A DNA stretch of 33,758 bases, taken from IMG/VR virus record IMGVR_UViG_3300020129_000325, positions 1 through 33,758 of that record. One strand, written 5' to 3'. Shown here in pieces: positions 7,922 through 15,035 of this stretch. The stretch is from a virus. Under the pieces are notes generated by a model, which searched no databases, was not told the DNA's origin, and worked only from the letters and a program-made list of their open reading frames with translations. Positions within the stretch are counted from its first letter, which is position 1, and every line of letters starts with the position of its first letter. Both the position numbers and the translations under genes were made by a program.

Positions 7922-8727
7922 GATACATTTCATTATCAGTTAACAGAGTACCAAAGTACAGCTATTATCTTCCTTTGGTTTGTTGGGCGTGGAAACGTTA
8001 TAATTGGAAGGTGATTATAATGCATGAGGGTGAAATAAATCCTATTATAAAAAACTGTAAAAGTATGAAAGGGGTGTCGTTTGTCGAGATTGATCCGATA
8101 GATGGTATTGCTTCTGAGACGGTAACACAAGTATCCAGACTGTTCGCTTCCAGTTTTGTTGATATTGCGGATTACGTTATGACATCTGACGCTGACATGA
8201 TTCCTTTGTCTGATCACTTTAATCCATATGAGCACAAAATCACTAGTTATGGAAGAGATTTAACAGATTACCATTACCCAATTTGTTACGTGGGAATGCC
8301 TGCTTACTTGTGGTATAAAGTTATGGGAAACGATTACATTTATCCTCAAGATATCCGTGAACACAGAATGTTCTATATCAAAAAAGGCTTGGAAGGAAGG
8401 GCCGATGCCAAATCAGATCAACCAGAATTAAGATGGGTAACTGATCAAAATATGTTAACTGAAAAATTACTTGCATATGGTTCTGACTTTATAATTAGAA
8501 AGGACCGTGGGACATATCAAAATGGATACCCATTAGGAAGGGTTGACCGTTCGGCATGGACGCTTAATCATGGTAAATTTATTGATTGTCACGCTCCGCA
8601 CAATGTTCTTGAAAATGAATCCAGCTATAATAGATTGATTGAACTTATAGAGCACGTATGGCCGAACGAAGATTGGGGATGGTTTAAAAAATATACTGAA
8701 GATTTTAAAAAATTAATCAATGAATGA
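7918..8727 (+). CDS. Glycosyltransferase-like protein with DAD motif
   Basis: A 269-residue GT-A-type protein. TSDADMIPL at 89-97 provides the DxD motif after a strand, and WVTDQNML at 173-180 is the second acidic segment. IDCHAPHN near 223-230 supplies late histidines. The same DAD...DQ order as the gene at 7145 suggests they belong to the same broad group, although overall similarity is low by eye. Starts with a 4-base overlap on the preceding gene. Confidence 0.68.
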   Translation: MRYISLSVNRVPKYSYYLPLVCWAWKRYNWKVIIMHEGEINPIIKNCKSMKGVSFVEIDPIDGIASETVTQVSRLFASSFVDIADYVMTSDADMIPLSDHFNPYEHKITSYGRDLTDYHYPICYVGMPAYLWYKVMGNDYIYPQDIREHRMFYIKKGLEGRADAKSDQPELRWVTDQNMLTEKLLAYGSDFIIRKDRGTYQNGYPLGRVDRSAWTLNHGKFIDCHAPHNVLENESSYNRLIELIEHVWPNEDWGWFKKYTEDFKKLINE

Positions 8728-9364
8728 TGTTTGTTTTGTATCCGTAGCATTCGGGGAACGCTATGTTGAGCAGCAGGAACGATTGAGAGAATCTATTTTT
8801 GATATTTATCCAGATGCCAATATTTTATTTTATACTGATGCAAGGCCTGAAGGTTCGAGAACATTTTATGAATCTCTTTATGGATTCAAGCCACATGCTG
8901 TTCTAGGTGCAATTAACATTAAAAAGTGTGATAAAATAATATGGTGCGATCCAGCCATGATTTTAGTGGACAAAATTGATGATATGTTAAAATATCCAAT
9001 AATTGCAGTCCAGGATGATAATAAGCTTTTTAAATTTATCTCTGATAGATATTTAGCTAAAAGTAAACTTACCAGATTAGAATTGGAACACTTATCTTGG
9101 CACTTAGTTGGAGGAAGTCTTTTATATTTTGATTTCACGAATGACATTGCTTGTGATATTTTTGCAGGATGGATGGCAGATGAGCGTGCGGGCCTTTTTG
9201 GATCTCAATATGAGGAGGCCAGCGAGAAACTTCAGGGACATAGGGCAGATGAAACTTGTTTGGCCATGCAGATTTATAAACATGGGGTTACCCCTATTTC
9301 TGGTCCTGATGTAAGATACAATATCGAAGAAAATCCAATGTGGTTGAAAAAACATTTTAAATAG
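8720..9364 (+). CDS. Glycosyltransferase-like protein, GT8-like layout
   Basis: A 214-residue protein opening with the strand DVCFVSVAFGERYV and LFYTDARPEG at 37-46. The usual DxD position reads IIWCDPAMIL at 73-82, where the second acidic residue is missing, so metal binding may be altered. VGGSLLYFDF and GHRADETCLA follow, both typical of the acceptor side in GT8-like proteins. It overlaps the previous gene by 8 bases. It may be inactive or use a different donor. Confidence 0.58.
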   Translation: MNDVCFVSVAFGERYVEQQERLRESIFDIYPDANILFYTDARPEGSRTFYESLYGFKPHAVLGAINIKKCDKIIWCDPAMILVDKIDDMLKYPIIAVQDDNKLFKFISDRYLAKSKLTRLELEHLSWHLVGGSLLYFDFTNDIACDIFAGWMADERAGLFGSQYEEASEKLQGHRADETCLAMQIYKHGVTPISGPDVRYNIEENPMWLKKHFK

Positions 9365-9371
9365 CACAGTT

Positions 9372-9959
9372 ATGACAATAGAAAAAATCCATGAGCACTC
9401 AGTTGATACATCATTGTTACCGGAAGGGGCGAAGATCCTTGATATTGGTGCCCGTGGTTTTCTTTTTGCTGAATATTTTGAGAGACTTGGGCATGATGTT
9501 ACATGTATTGATGCTGATGATCTACCTTATACACATAATAGGCATCACTATTTAGAGTGTGCCATTTCAGACTATAATGGTGATGCCGAAATAATAAGAA
9601 ATAAAGATCTACAAGCAACATCAATAAAACGCGCAGAAGAACCATATGACAAATTAAAAGACTATATCCATTGCTATACTCTTGTTGAGTTATCAAATAT
9701 TTGCGGAATTCCGTTCTGGAGTTTAATAAAAATTGACATTGAGGGTTCAGAGTATCAGGTGATCATGTCGCTTGAAAAAGCTCCAGCAACACAATTGAGC
9801 ATAGAGTTCCATCTCCATACAGGGATTTATGGAATGTACGAAATGACATTAATGGAGGATAAATTGAAGGCGCTTGGATATTATCCAGCTAAACATGAAA
9901 TGACAGAAGAGCATGGTGCAGGAACTAACTTTTGGGATTCTTTATGGATACTAAAATAA
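9372..9959 (+). CDS. FkbM-family methyltransferase
   Basis: A 195-residue class I methyltransferase with motif I ILDIGARGF (22-30), an acidic second strand CIDADD (45-50) and the FkbM hallmark IKIDIEGSEY (119-128). FkbM enzymes commonly O-methylate sugars in glycan and antibiotic pathways, which suits the surrounding glycosyltransferases. Start at the ATG 8 bases after the upstream stop. The C-terminus overlaps the epimerase-like gene. Confidence 0.82.
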   Translation: MTIEKIHEHSVDTSLLPEGAKILDIGARGFLFAEYFERLGHDVTCIDADDLPYTHNRHHYLECAISDYNGDAEIIRNKDLQATSIKRAEEPYDKLKDYIHCYTLVELSNICGIPFWSLIKIDIEGSEYQVIMSLEKAPATQLSIEFHLHTGIYGMYEMTLMEDKLKALGYYPAKHEMTEEHGAGTNFWDSLWILK

Positions 9960-10441
9960 TAGTTGGTAATGGTGACATCGCCTCAATACTTTCCCTAAGA
10001 GAAGGTGCTTTATTCTTTGGGTCAGGTGTTTCAAACAGTAATTGTAATGATGATTATGAATTTCAGCGTGAGCACGATTTACTTTATTCTTACAGAAATT
10101 TCAAATTGTGTTGTATATACTTTAGTTCAATAGCAATCTATGACCAATGCAGCAGCCCATACATCTTGCATAAGATAAGCATGGAGAATTCGGTTAAGGA
10201 TTATTTTGATAATTATTGCATTATAAGAATTGGGAATATTGATTGGGGTAAAAATCCAAACACATTTCTGAATTATCTTAGAAACAAAATTAAGAATAAT
10301 GAACCTCACATAATAAAAGACGAATTCAAATACATGATTTCAAAGGATCAATTGGTAATGGTTGCAAATAGCGTACCGTTGATTGGTCGAAATGAGATAT
10401 GTATATTCGGATATAAATCAAAAGTAATTGACCTGCTATGA
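9944..10441 (+). CDS. Miniature NAD-dependent epimerase/dehydratase-like protein (SDR)
   Basis: From the ATG at 9944 the protein has 165 residues; a TTG at 9932 would add four. It keeps a first strand KIIVGNGDIA, the strand and serine pair YFSS at 59-62 and a YxxxK pair (Y73, K77) in PYILHK, the SDR catalytic signature, then IIRIGNIDWG. Extended-SDR sugar epimerases are usually near 300 residues, so about half is missing, mainly in the cofactor region; the start lacks the full GxxGxxG loop. It may be a reduced enzyme or a binding protein. It is the only candidate here for making or altering a nucleotide sugar. Confidence 0.55.
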   Translation: MDTKIIVGNGDIASILSLREGALFFGSGVSNSNCNDDYEFQREHDLLYSYRNFKLCCIYFSSIAIYDQCSSPYILHKISMENSVKDYFDNYCIIRIGNIDWGKNPNTFLNYLRNKIKNNEPHIIKDEFKYMISKDQLVMVANSVPLIGRNEICIFGYKSKVIDLL

Positions 10442-10944
10442 GAAAAGAAGAATTTTTAAAAGACATTGATAACTGGTCAAACCATCGTTATCTTCTATGG
10501 CCAGCACTTGAGGCAACAAAGCATATTGGTCTTCCTGTTTTGGAATTAGGATGTGGAAATGGAAGTACTCCATATCTTCAGAAATATTGTAGTGACAATG
10601 AATTACGATTGGGATCTTTTGATTTTGATAAAGAATGGGCTGATAAATTTGATGCTAATTATATTTCGAATTGGGATGATATAATATTTGATTCACATTA
10701 TAGTGTTGTTTTAGTTGATCATTCTCCAGGAGAACACAGGAAAGAGGCTTTAAAAAAACTAACGCATTCAAAAATTATTATTATTCATGATAGCGAACCG
10801 GCTGGCTGGAATGCCTCAGACTATCAGGTAAGAGAACAATTCGGATTATTTAAATATGTTTTTGATTTAAAATCCGAAGAGCCAGAAGGAGCATGGGCCA
10901 CCGCATTAAGTAATACAATTGATGTAACAAAATTTGAACTATGA
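10438..10944 (+). CDS. SAM-dependent methyltransferase-like protein
   Basis: A 168-residue class I fold with motif I VLELGCGNGS (34-43), a second strand GSFDFD (59-64) and VVLVDHSPGEHRKEAL (90-105), then IIIIHDSEP. The GEHRKE segment matches the gene at 5073, suggesting paralogues with different motif I and acidic residues. Likely substrate is a sugar or glycan of the island, by context only. ATGA overlaps join it to both neighbours. Confidence 0.7.
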   Translation: MRKEEFLKDIDNWSNHRYLLWPALEATKHIGLPVLELGCGNGSTPYLQKYCSDNELRLGSFDFDKEWADKFDANYISNWDDIIFDSHYSVVLVDHSPGEHRKEALKKLTHSKIIIIHDSEPAGWNASDYQVREQFGLFKYVFDLKSEEPEGAWATALSNTIDVTKFEL

Positions 10945-11630
10945 TTTCAATAATTCATCCTACCCGATCACGCCCAATTAAATCATGGGCAACTTGTAAT
11001 GACTGGATCAAGAATGCTCATACTGATATTGAATTAATAATCAGCATTGACATTGATGATCCGCATAGAAAAGAATACTTGAAGACCCATAAATATCTAG
11101 GAAACATAATAACCAGCACAAATAGATCTGCTATTGATGCAGTGAACAATGCAGCCCAAACAGCAAAAGGAGACATTCTAATTGTTGTATCTGATGATAC
11201 CGAATGTTTTTATGGATGGGGAAAACATTTAGAAAATCACATGCAAGGGAGATCTGATTGGATTCTTAAAACACAGGATGGTATCCAGCCATGGATCATT
11301 ACAATGCCGCTAATGGATCGGATATACTACGAACGATTTGGATATATTTACCATCCAGATTATAAGCACATGTATGCAGATACAGACCTTACTTGTGTGG
11401 CAGAATTGACCGGCAAGAAGATTGTTACTAATTTCCAGTTCCCTCATAATCATGTCTCAGAAAACGGGCAAATTGCTGATGATGTGACACTGAGGGCCAA
11501 TGCCACATTTGAAAGTGGAAGAAAGGTTTTTAAACAACGATTATCAAGAATGTTCGATATACCACAAGATAAAATAATTGGTCAGCTTACTCAAAACCAC
11601 TACACAAATGAAGCTATGTGCCATTTATAA
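10941..11630 (+). CDS. Glycosyltransferase family 2-like, paralogue of 5624
   Basis: A 229-residue GT-A protein that opens MISIIHPTRSRP, with ELIISIDIDDP at 31-41, the acidic site VVSDD (82-86) and GYIYHPDYK at 134-142 followed by DTDL. The order and wording of these motifs match the gene at 5624. It lacks the N-terminal extension of that protein. No membrane segment. Its 3' end overlaps the start of the next gene by 23 bases. Confidence 0.74.
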   Translation: MISIIHPTRSRPIKSWATCNDWIKNAHTDIELIISIDIDDPHRKEYLKTHKYLGNIITSTNRSAIDAVNNAAQTAKGDILIVVSDDTECFYGWGKHLENHMQGRSDWILKTQDGIQPWIITMPLMDRIYYERFGYIYHPDYKHMYADTDLTCVAELTGKKIVTNFQFPHNHVSENGQIADDVTLRANATFESGRKVFKQRLSRMFDIPQDKIIGQLTQNHYTNEAMCHL

Positions 11631-12360
11631 TGTTTTTGACGGAATAGAGTTATTGCCTGGATCAATCAAAACAATTTACAAGCATGTAGAAGAAATAATT
11701 ATAGTCTGGCAGGATATTTCAAATTTTGGCGAAAAGTATGATCCGCATCCTGAAATGGCCAAAACGCTTTCTGATTACTTTCATAAAATAACCTTTATCA
11801 AATTTGATCCAATTATCGATATAGGGGGCGCAATGAACGAGAGAGCCAAAAGAAATCTAGGCATGGATTACGCCAGAAGGCTTGAATGCACACACTTTAT
11901 TTCAATGGATGTCGATGAATACTATGAAGATTTTGAACGCTGCAAATCGCTTTATATTGAGTCAGGCAATAAAGGCTCTGTTTGTCGGCTACAGACTTAT
12001 TTCAAAAAACCAATATTCCAATTCGATATTCCAGAAGATTATTTTGTGCCATTCATTCATCAACTTGGCCCGGAAACAAAAAATGGAAGTTCTTCTTATA
12101 AATTTTGGGTTGATCCTACACGTACAGTAAATGAGGATGATATAGTTGAGCTACCAATCTTCATGCATCACTTTAGCTGGTGCAGGAAGGATATTGAAAG
12201 AAAGGCTCGGAATTCCAGCGCCAACATTAAAATTAAAAACGGCAGAATACTGGATGATTACAATTCTGCAGATTTGGGTGAAGGGTATTTTCTGACAAAC
12301 TGGAATAGGAGGATAAAAATTGTTGACGATATTTTTGGATTATCTAGTATTTTTGAATAG
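11608..12360 (+). CDS. Glycosyltransferase family 2-like, last gene of the island
   Basis: The ATG at 11608 gives 250 residues beginning MKLCAIYNVFDG, a good match to GT-A starts; a TTG 30 bases upstream would add an unlikely extension. The metal site is SMDVDEYY at 99-106, and a late HHFSWCRKDIERKAR resembles the C-terminal substrate loop of GT2-like proteins. The stop is followed by about 58 bases and then the intrinsic terminator at 12419, so this gene closes the island. Confidence 0.74.
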   Translation: MKLCAIYNVFDGIELLPGSIKTIYKHVEEIIIVWQDISNFGEKYDPHPEMAKTLSDYFHKITFIKFDPIIDIGGAMNERAKRNLGMDYARRLECTHFISMDVDEYYEDFERCKSLYIESGNKGSVCRLQTYFKKPIFQFDIPEDYFVPFIHQLGPETKNGSSSYKFWVDPTRTVNEDDIVELPIFMHHFSWCRKDIERKARNSSANIKIKNGRILDDYNSADLGEGYFLTNWNRRIKIVDDIFGLSSIFE

Positions 12361-12418
12361 AATTGTTTCCTAATCTTTTCTATTTCTATGTGATGTAGAT
12401 TATTGTTTGTTTGATCTT

Positions 12419-12449
12419 AAAAACCTCGGAGTAAATCTGGGGTTTTTTT
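12419..12449 (+). terminator. Intrinsic terminator after the glycosylation island
   Basis: A 12-bp stem pairs 12419-12430 with 12436-12447 (ten Watson-Crick and two G-T pairs), loop GTAAA, and the 3' side runs into a T7 tract. This is a textbook rho-independent terminator and separates the island from the sheath operon. Confidence 0.85.
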
Positions 12450-12455
12450 GTGTTC

Positions 12456-12513
12456 AAAATATTCCCGCCAAAAGGGACAAATATTTTAAAGTAAAGGCAT
12501 AAGGTGAATTTTT
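12456..12513 (+). promoter_or_regulatory. Late-gene element, copy A (upstream of sheath)
   Basis: Bases 12456-12486 are identical to 26610-26640 (31 of 31), then come 16 variable bases, then 12503-12513 (GGTGAATTTTT) identical to 26657-26667. The 31-base part is an imperfect dyad: AAATATT-CCC on the left, GGG-ACA-AATATTT on the right. It lies 18 bases before the sheath ATG, immediately after the island terminator. Best read as a phage-controlled late promoter or activator site. Confidence 0.7.
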
Positions 12514-12531
12514 ATTCAAAATTTACTGAAT

Positions 12532-14043
12532 ATGTCCTCAAACGCTGTTACGTTAGATAGAATTTCCAGAGTTGTTGGTTACAAGATAACAAAGGGCAAT
12601 TTTAACGAAAACAGCCCGAATTTACCCCAAAGGATAGCCATATTAGCCGAGGCAAATGATGCCAATCAAGCATCGTTAGTATTGACTCCGCAACAGATTA
12701 CAACAGCACAACAAGCGGCACAACTTTTTGGTGATGGATCTCCTGTGCATTTGATTGCAAGAATCCTTTTCCCTTTCTCTGGAGATGGAGTTGGTGGAAT
12801 ACCTGTTTTTGTATATCCACAGGCTAAGGCTGCTGGAGCAGCTAAGAAGGTAATTACTATTCAGCCAACTGGAGTTGCTACGGCCAATGTCACACATTAT
12901 GTGAAGGTAGCTGGCCGTGATGGCATGGATGCGCAATTTTACGCTATCAATATTGTTACCGGTGACACTACGTCGACCATAATTCAAAAAATTGAAGATG
13001 CTGTAAATAATGTTTTCGGATGTCCTGTAACTGGAACCGGGGATTCTTATGAGGCAATCTTAACTACCAATTGGAGTGGACTTACCGCAAATGATGTTTC
13101 GGCATCAATTGACACAAATGGTAATTCTGCTGGTATTTCTTATTCGGTTCAAAATGTTGCTGCTGGAAGCGGCACACCAAGTATTGCTGGGGCACTTGCG
13201 CAATTTGGAAATGACTGGAATACAATTGTTATAAGTTCTTACTATGATGCAACAACGATGTCTGCATTGGAACAATTCAATGGTATTCCTGATCCTGCAA
13301 ACCCAACCGGACGTTATGCCGGAATAGTAATGAAGCCATTTATTGCTTTGTTAGGTTCTGTATTGGATAATCCAAGTAGCATTACTGACACAAGGCTTAA
13401 TGATGTAACAATAGCAATATGCCCAGCGCCAGGCAGCTTAGGCTTGCCAATGGAAGCTGCTGCGAATATGGCTGTGTTGTTTGCTGTACAGGCTCAAAAC
13501 TCCCCACAACTTGACGTAGCTGGACAGTCATATCCTGATATGCCGGTTCCTAATTCAATATCGTCAATGGCAGATTATAGTACCAGAGATTCTATTGTAA
13601 AGAAGGGATGCTCAACTGTTAATTTAACAGCGGGTAGGTATCAAGTGCAAGATTTCGTTACTACATATCATCCATTGGGTGAGAATCCACCTCAATTTAG
13701 ATATTGCAGGAATTTGAATATTGACTTCAATGTGAGATATGGTTATTACTTACTTGAATTACAATATGTAGTTGACCATGTGATTTCTGCTGATGAAGAT
13801 ACGGTTACTGCTGATAAGGTAGTGAAACCGAAAACATGGAAAAGCAATGTTGATGAATATGCCGACGATCTTGCGAAGAGAGCATTGATAGTTCAGGCTC
13901 CATTTATGCAAGCAAGCATTGTAGTAAATATTGGAACTTCTAACCCAGATCGTTTGGAGACATTCTTCCGATATAAGAGAAGTGGATTTGCGCGGATTGC
14001 AAGTACGACCGCTGAAGCTGGTTTTAATTTCGGTACACTTTAA
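12532..14043 (+). CDS. Tail sheath protein, Mu gpL-like
   Basis: This 503-residue protein has the size and ending of contractile sheath subunits (Mu gpL is 495). The C-terminal third contains NLNIDFNVRYGYYLLELQ and a final domain with IVNIGTSNPDRLETFFRYKRSG, the conserved sheath core. The gene is followed 13 bases later by the tube protein, the invariant order of contractile tails. It shows that the phage is a myovirus type. It is the first gene after the repeated late element, fitting a product needed in hundreds of copies. Confidence 0.9.
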   Translation: MSSNAVTLDRISRVVGYKITKGNFNENSPNLPQRIAILAEANDANQASLVLTPQQITTAQQAAQLFGDGSPVHLIARILFPFSGDGVGGIPVFVYPQAKAAGAAKKVITIQPTGVATANVTHYVKVAGRDGMDAQFYAINIVTGDTTSTIIQKIEDAVNNVFGCPVTGTGDSYEAILTTNWSGLTANDVSASIDTNGNSAGISYSVQNVAAGSGTPSIAGALAQFGNDWNTIVISSYYDATTMSALEQFNGIPDPANPTGRYAGIVMKPFIALLGSVLDNPSSITDTRLNDVTIAICPAPGSLGLPMEAAANMAVLFAVQAQNSPQLDVAGQSYPDMPVPNSISSMADYSTRDSIVKKGCSTVNLTAGRYQVQDFVTTYHPLGENPPQFRYCRNLNIDFNVRYGYYLLELQYVVDHVISADEDTVTADKVVKPKTWKSNVDEYADDLAKRALIVQAPFMQASIVVNIGTSNPDRLETFFRYKRSGFARIASTTAEAGFNFGTL

Positions 14044-14056
14044 TTTTTAAGATACA

Positions 14057-14467
14057 ATGAGCGCAGTAGGTGGAGATATAATCGAAGTCCAATTTAGCCA
14101 TCCAACAATAGGACAAGGAACCATTTGGCCGAAAGCCGGTGAGAGCAGTACGCTTGATCTTGGAGGGTTCCGTTCTGATGATTCAGATGATGGAATCGAT
14201 GGCTCCGGTTTGATGATAGACAAGCTTACGCGAAAAAGACCTGGATTTGAAATTGTATGCGCCTGGGATAACAACAACAGACAGGAGCTTGAATTAGTCA
14301 CACTATTGGCCGCAAGTCCGGTCCCTGCAACATGGACAGTATCGCACGTAAGTGGTGCCGTATATAAAGGTTCAGGAAAGCCAGTTGGGGATCTAAAGGG
14401 CGCAATGGATGCTGCCACCTTCCCATTGAAGGTTGCTGGCGGTGGAATATTTAAGAAAATTTTATGA
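14057..14467 (+). CDS. Tail tube protein
   Basis: A 136-residue protein with the right position and size for a Mu gpM-type tube subunit. Its ending, KPVGDLKG followed by TFPLKVAGGGIFKKIL, is characteristic of this family, and the body is beta-rich (for example FEIVCAWDNNNRQELELVTLL). Hexameric rings of this protein would line the inside of the sheath. It overlaps the chaperone gene by 4 bases. Confidence 0.85.
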   Translation: MSAVGGDIIEVQFSHPTIGQGTIWPKAGESSTLDLGGFRSDDSDDGIDGSGLMIDKLTRKRPGFEIVCAWDNNNRQELELVTLLAASPVPATWTVSHVSGAVYKGSGKPVGDLKGAMDAATFPLKVAGGGIFKKIL

Positions 14468-14868
14468 TGAAGAATCAAGTAGTGGATCGTGATACGGCAA
14501 CGCAAGAAATCGAATCATGGTTAGACAAAAAGAAAGTTTACGAATCTACCAGAGAAGCCCAAAAGGATAGTATTGAGCTTTTGATAGAAGCTATGATGGC
14601 CGGTGATTTAACGCTGGATTCAAAGACCAATGAATTTGTCCATAAGATTCTTATCCCGGAAAGTGTTGGCATAACCGAGATGAAATATCGGGCAAGACTT
14701 AATGATGCCATTTTACGACCATATCTTAATGGTGTTAAGGGTGGTGATGCTGATGGAAGGCTTTTGGCATACACGGCTGCATTGACACAACAACCGAAAA
14801 ATATTTTATCTGCACTTGATACTGCTGATAAGAAAATAATGATGAGCATAGCAATTTTTTTCTTATAG
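14464..14868 (+). CDS. Tail assembly chaperone, short form (Mu gp41-like)
   Basis: A 134-residue helical acidic protein between tube and tape measure, where all contractile and long-tailed phages carry tail assembly chaperones. No enzyme motif. The last codons pass through a T7 run at 14855-14861 and stop at TAG 14866-14868. A -1 slip on T-TTT-TTC fuses it to the downstream frame, giving a long form of about 190 residues. Such G/GT-type pairs coat the tape measure during tube assembly. Confidence 0.75.
   Translation: MMKNQVVDRDTATQEIESWLDKKKVYESTREAQKDSIELLIEAMMAGDLTLDSKTNEFVHKILIPESVGITEMKYRARLNDAILRPYLNGVKGGDADGRLLAYTAALTQQPKNILSALDTADKKIMMSIAIFFL
14856..14862 (+). other. -1 ribosomal frameshift site (slippery heptamer)
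   Basis: In zero frame the codons are ATT TTT TTC TTA TAG, so the heptamer T-TTT-TTC has the X-XXY-YYZ form and allows both tRNAs to re-pair after a -1 slip. The -1 frame is then open to 15035. A 6-bp hairpin (14896-14913) lies 33 bases downstream, farther than the usual stimulator distance. Position between tube and tape measure matches known chaperone frameshifts. Confidence 0.75.
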
Positions 14869-14888
14869 AGGAGGAGAGTAAAACAAAT

Positions 14889-15035
14889 ATGTTCATTTCC
14901 CTTGTCCGGGAAAATCACTGGCCTCCGAGTGTGCTCGAAGGTCTTTTTTTTGATAGAGAGGACTACTTAGGATTGATATTTTGGTATGAAGATCTTCTCG
15001 AAGTTCAGAATGATTTAAAAAAGAATAAGAAATAA
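14889..15035 (+). CDS. Tail assembly chaperone extension, reached by -1 frameshift
   Basis: The -1 frame is open from 14862 to the stop at 15033-15035, giving 57 extra residues after the slip. An ATG at 14889 could start a free 48-residue protein, and AGGAGG at 14869-14874 lies upstream of it, so separate initiation is the alternative. The segment is acidic and aromatic (LFFDREDYLGLIFWYEDLLE), typical of the tape-measure-binding part of such fusions. The stop overlaps the tape measure ATG (TAATG). Confidence 0.68.
   Translation: MFISLVRENHWPPSVLEGLFFDREDYLGLIFWYEDLLEVQNDLKKNKK

Noticed and set aside
12676-12987. Minus-strand frame of about 100 residues opposite the sheath gene
   Set aside because: Low-complexity translation (Ser/Asn runs) fully inside the sheath gene, with no promoter or homology cue.
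14868-14880. GAGGAGGAG as an internal Shine-Dalgarno stimulator of frameshifting
   Set aside because: It lies downstream of the slippery site, whereas stimulatory Shine-Dalgarno sequences lie upstream; it may only help an internal start at 14889.
14464-15035. Tail chaperone as a pseudogene broken by a frameshift
   Set aside because: The break falls exactly on a T-TTT-TTC heptamer between tube and tape measure, the classic programmed site, so recoding is far likelier than decay.
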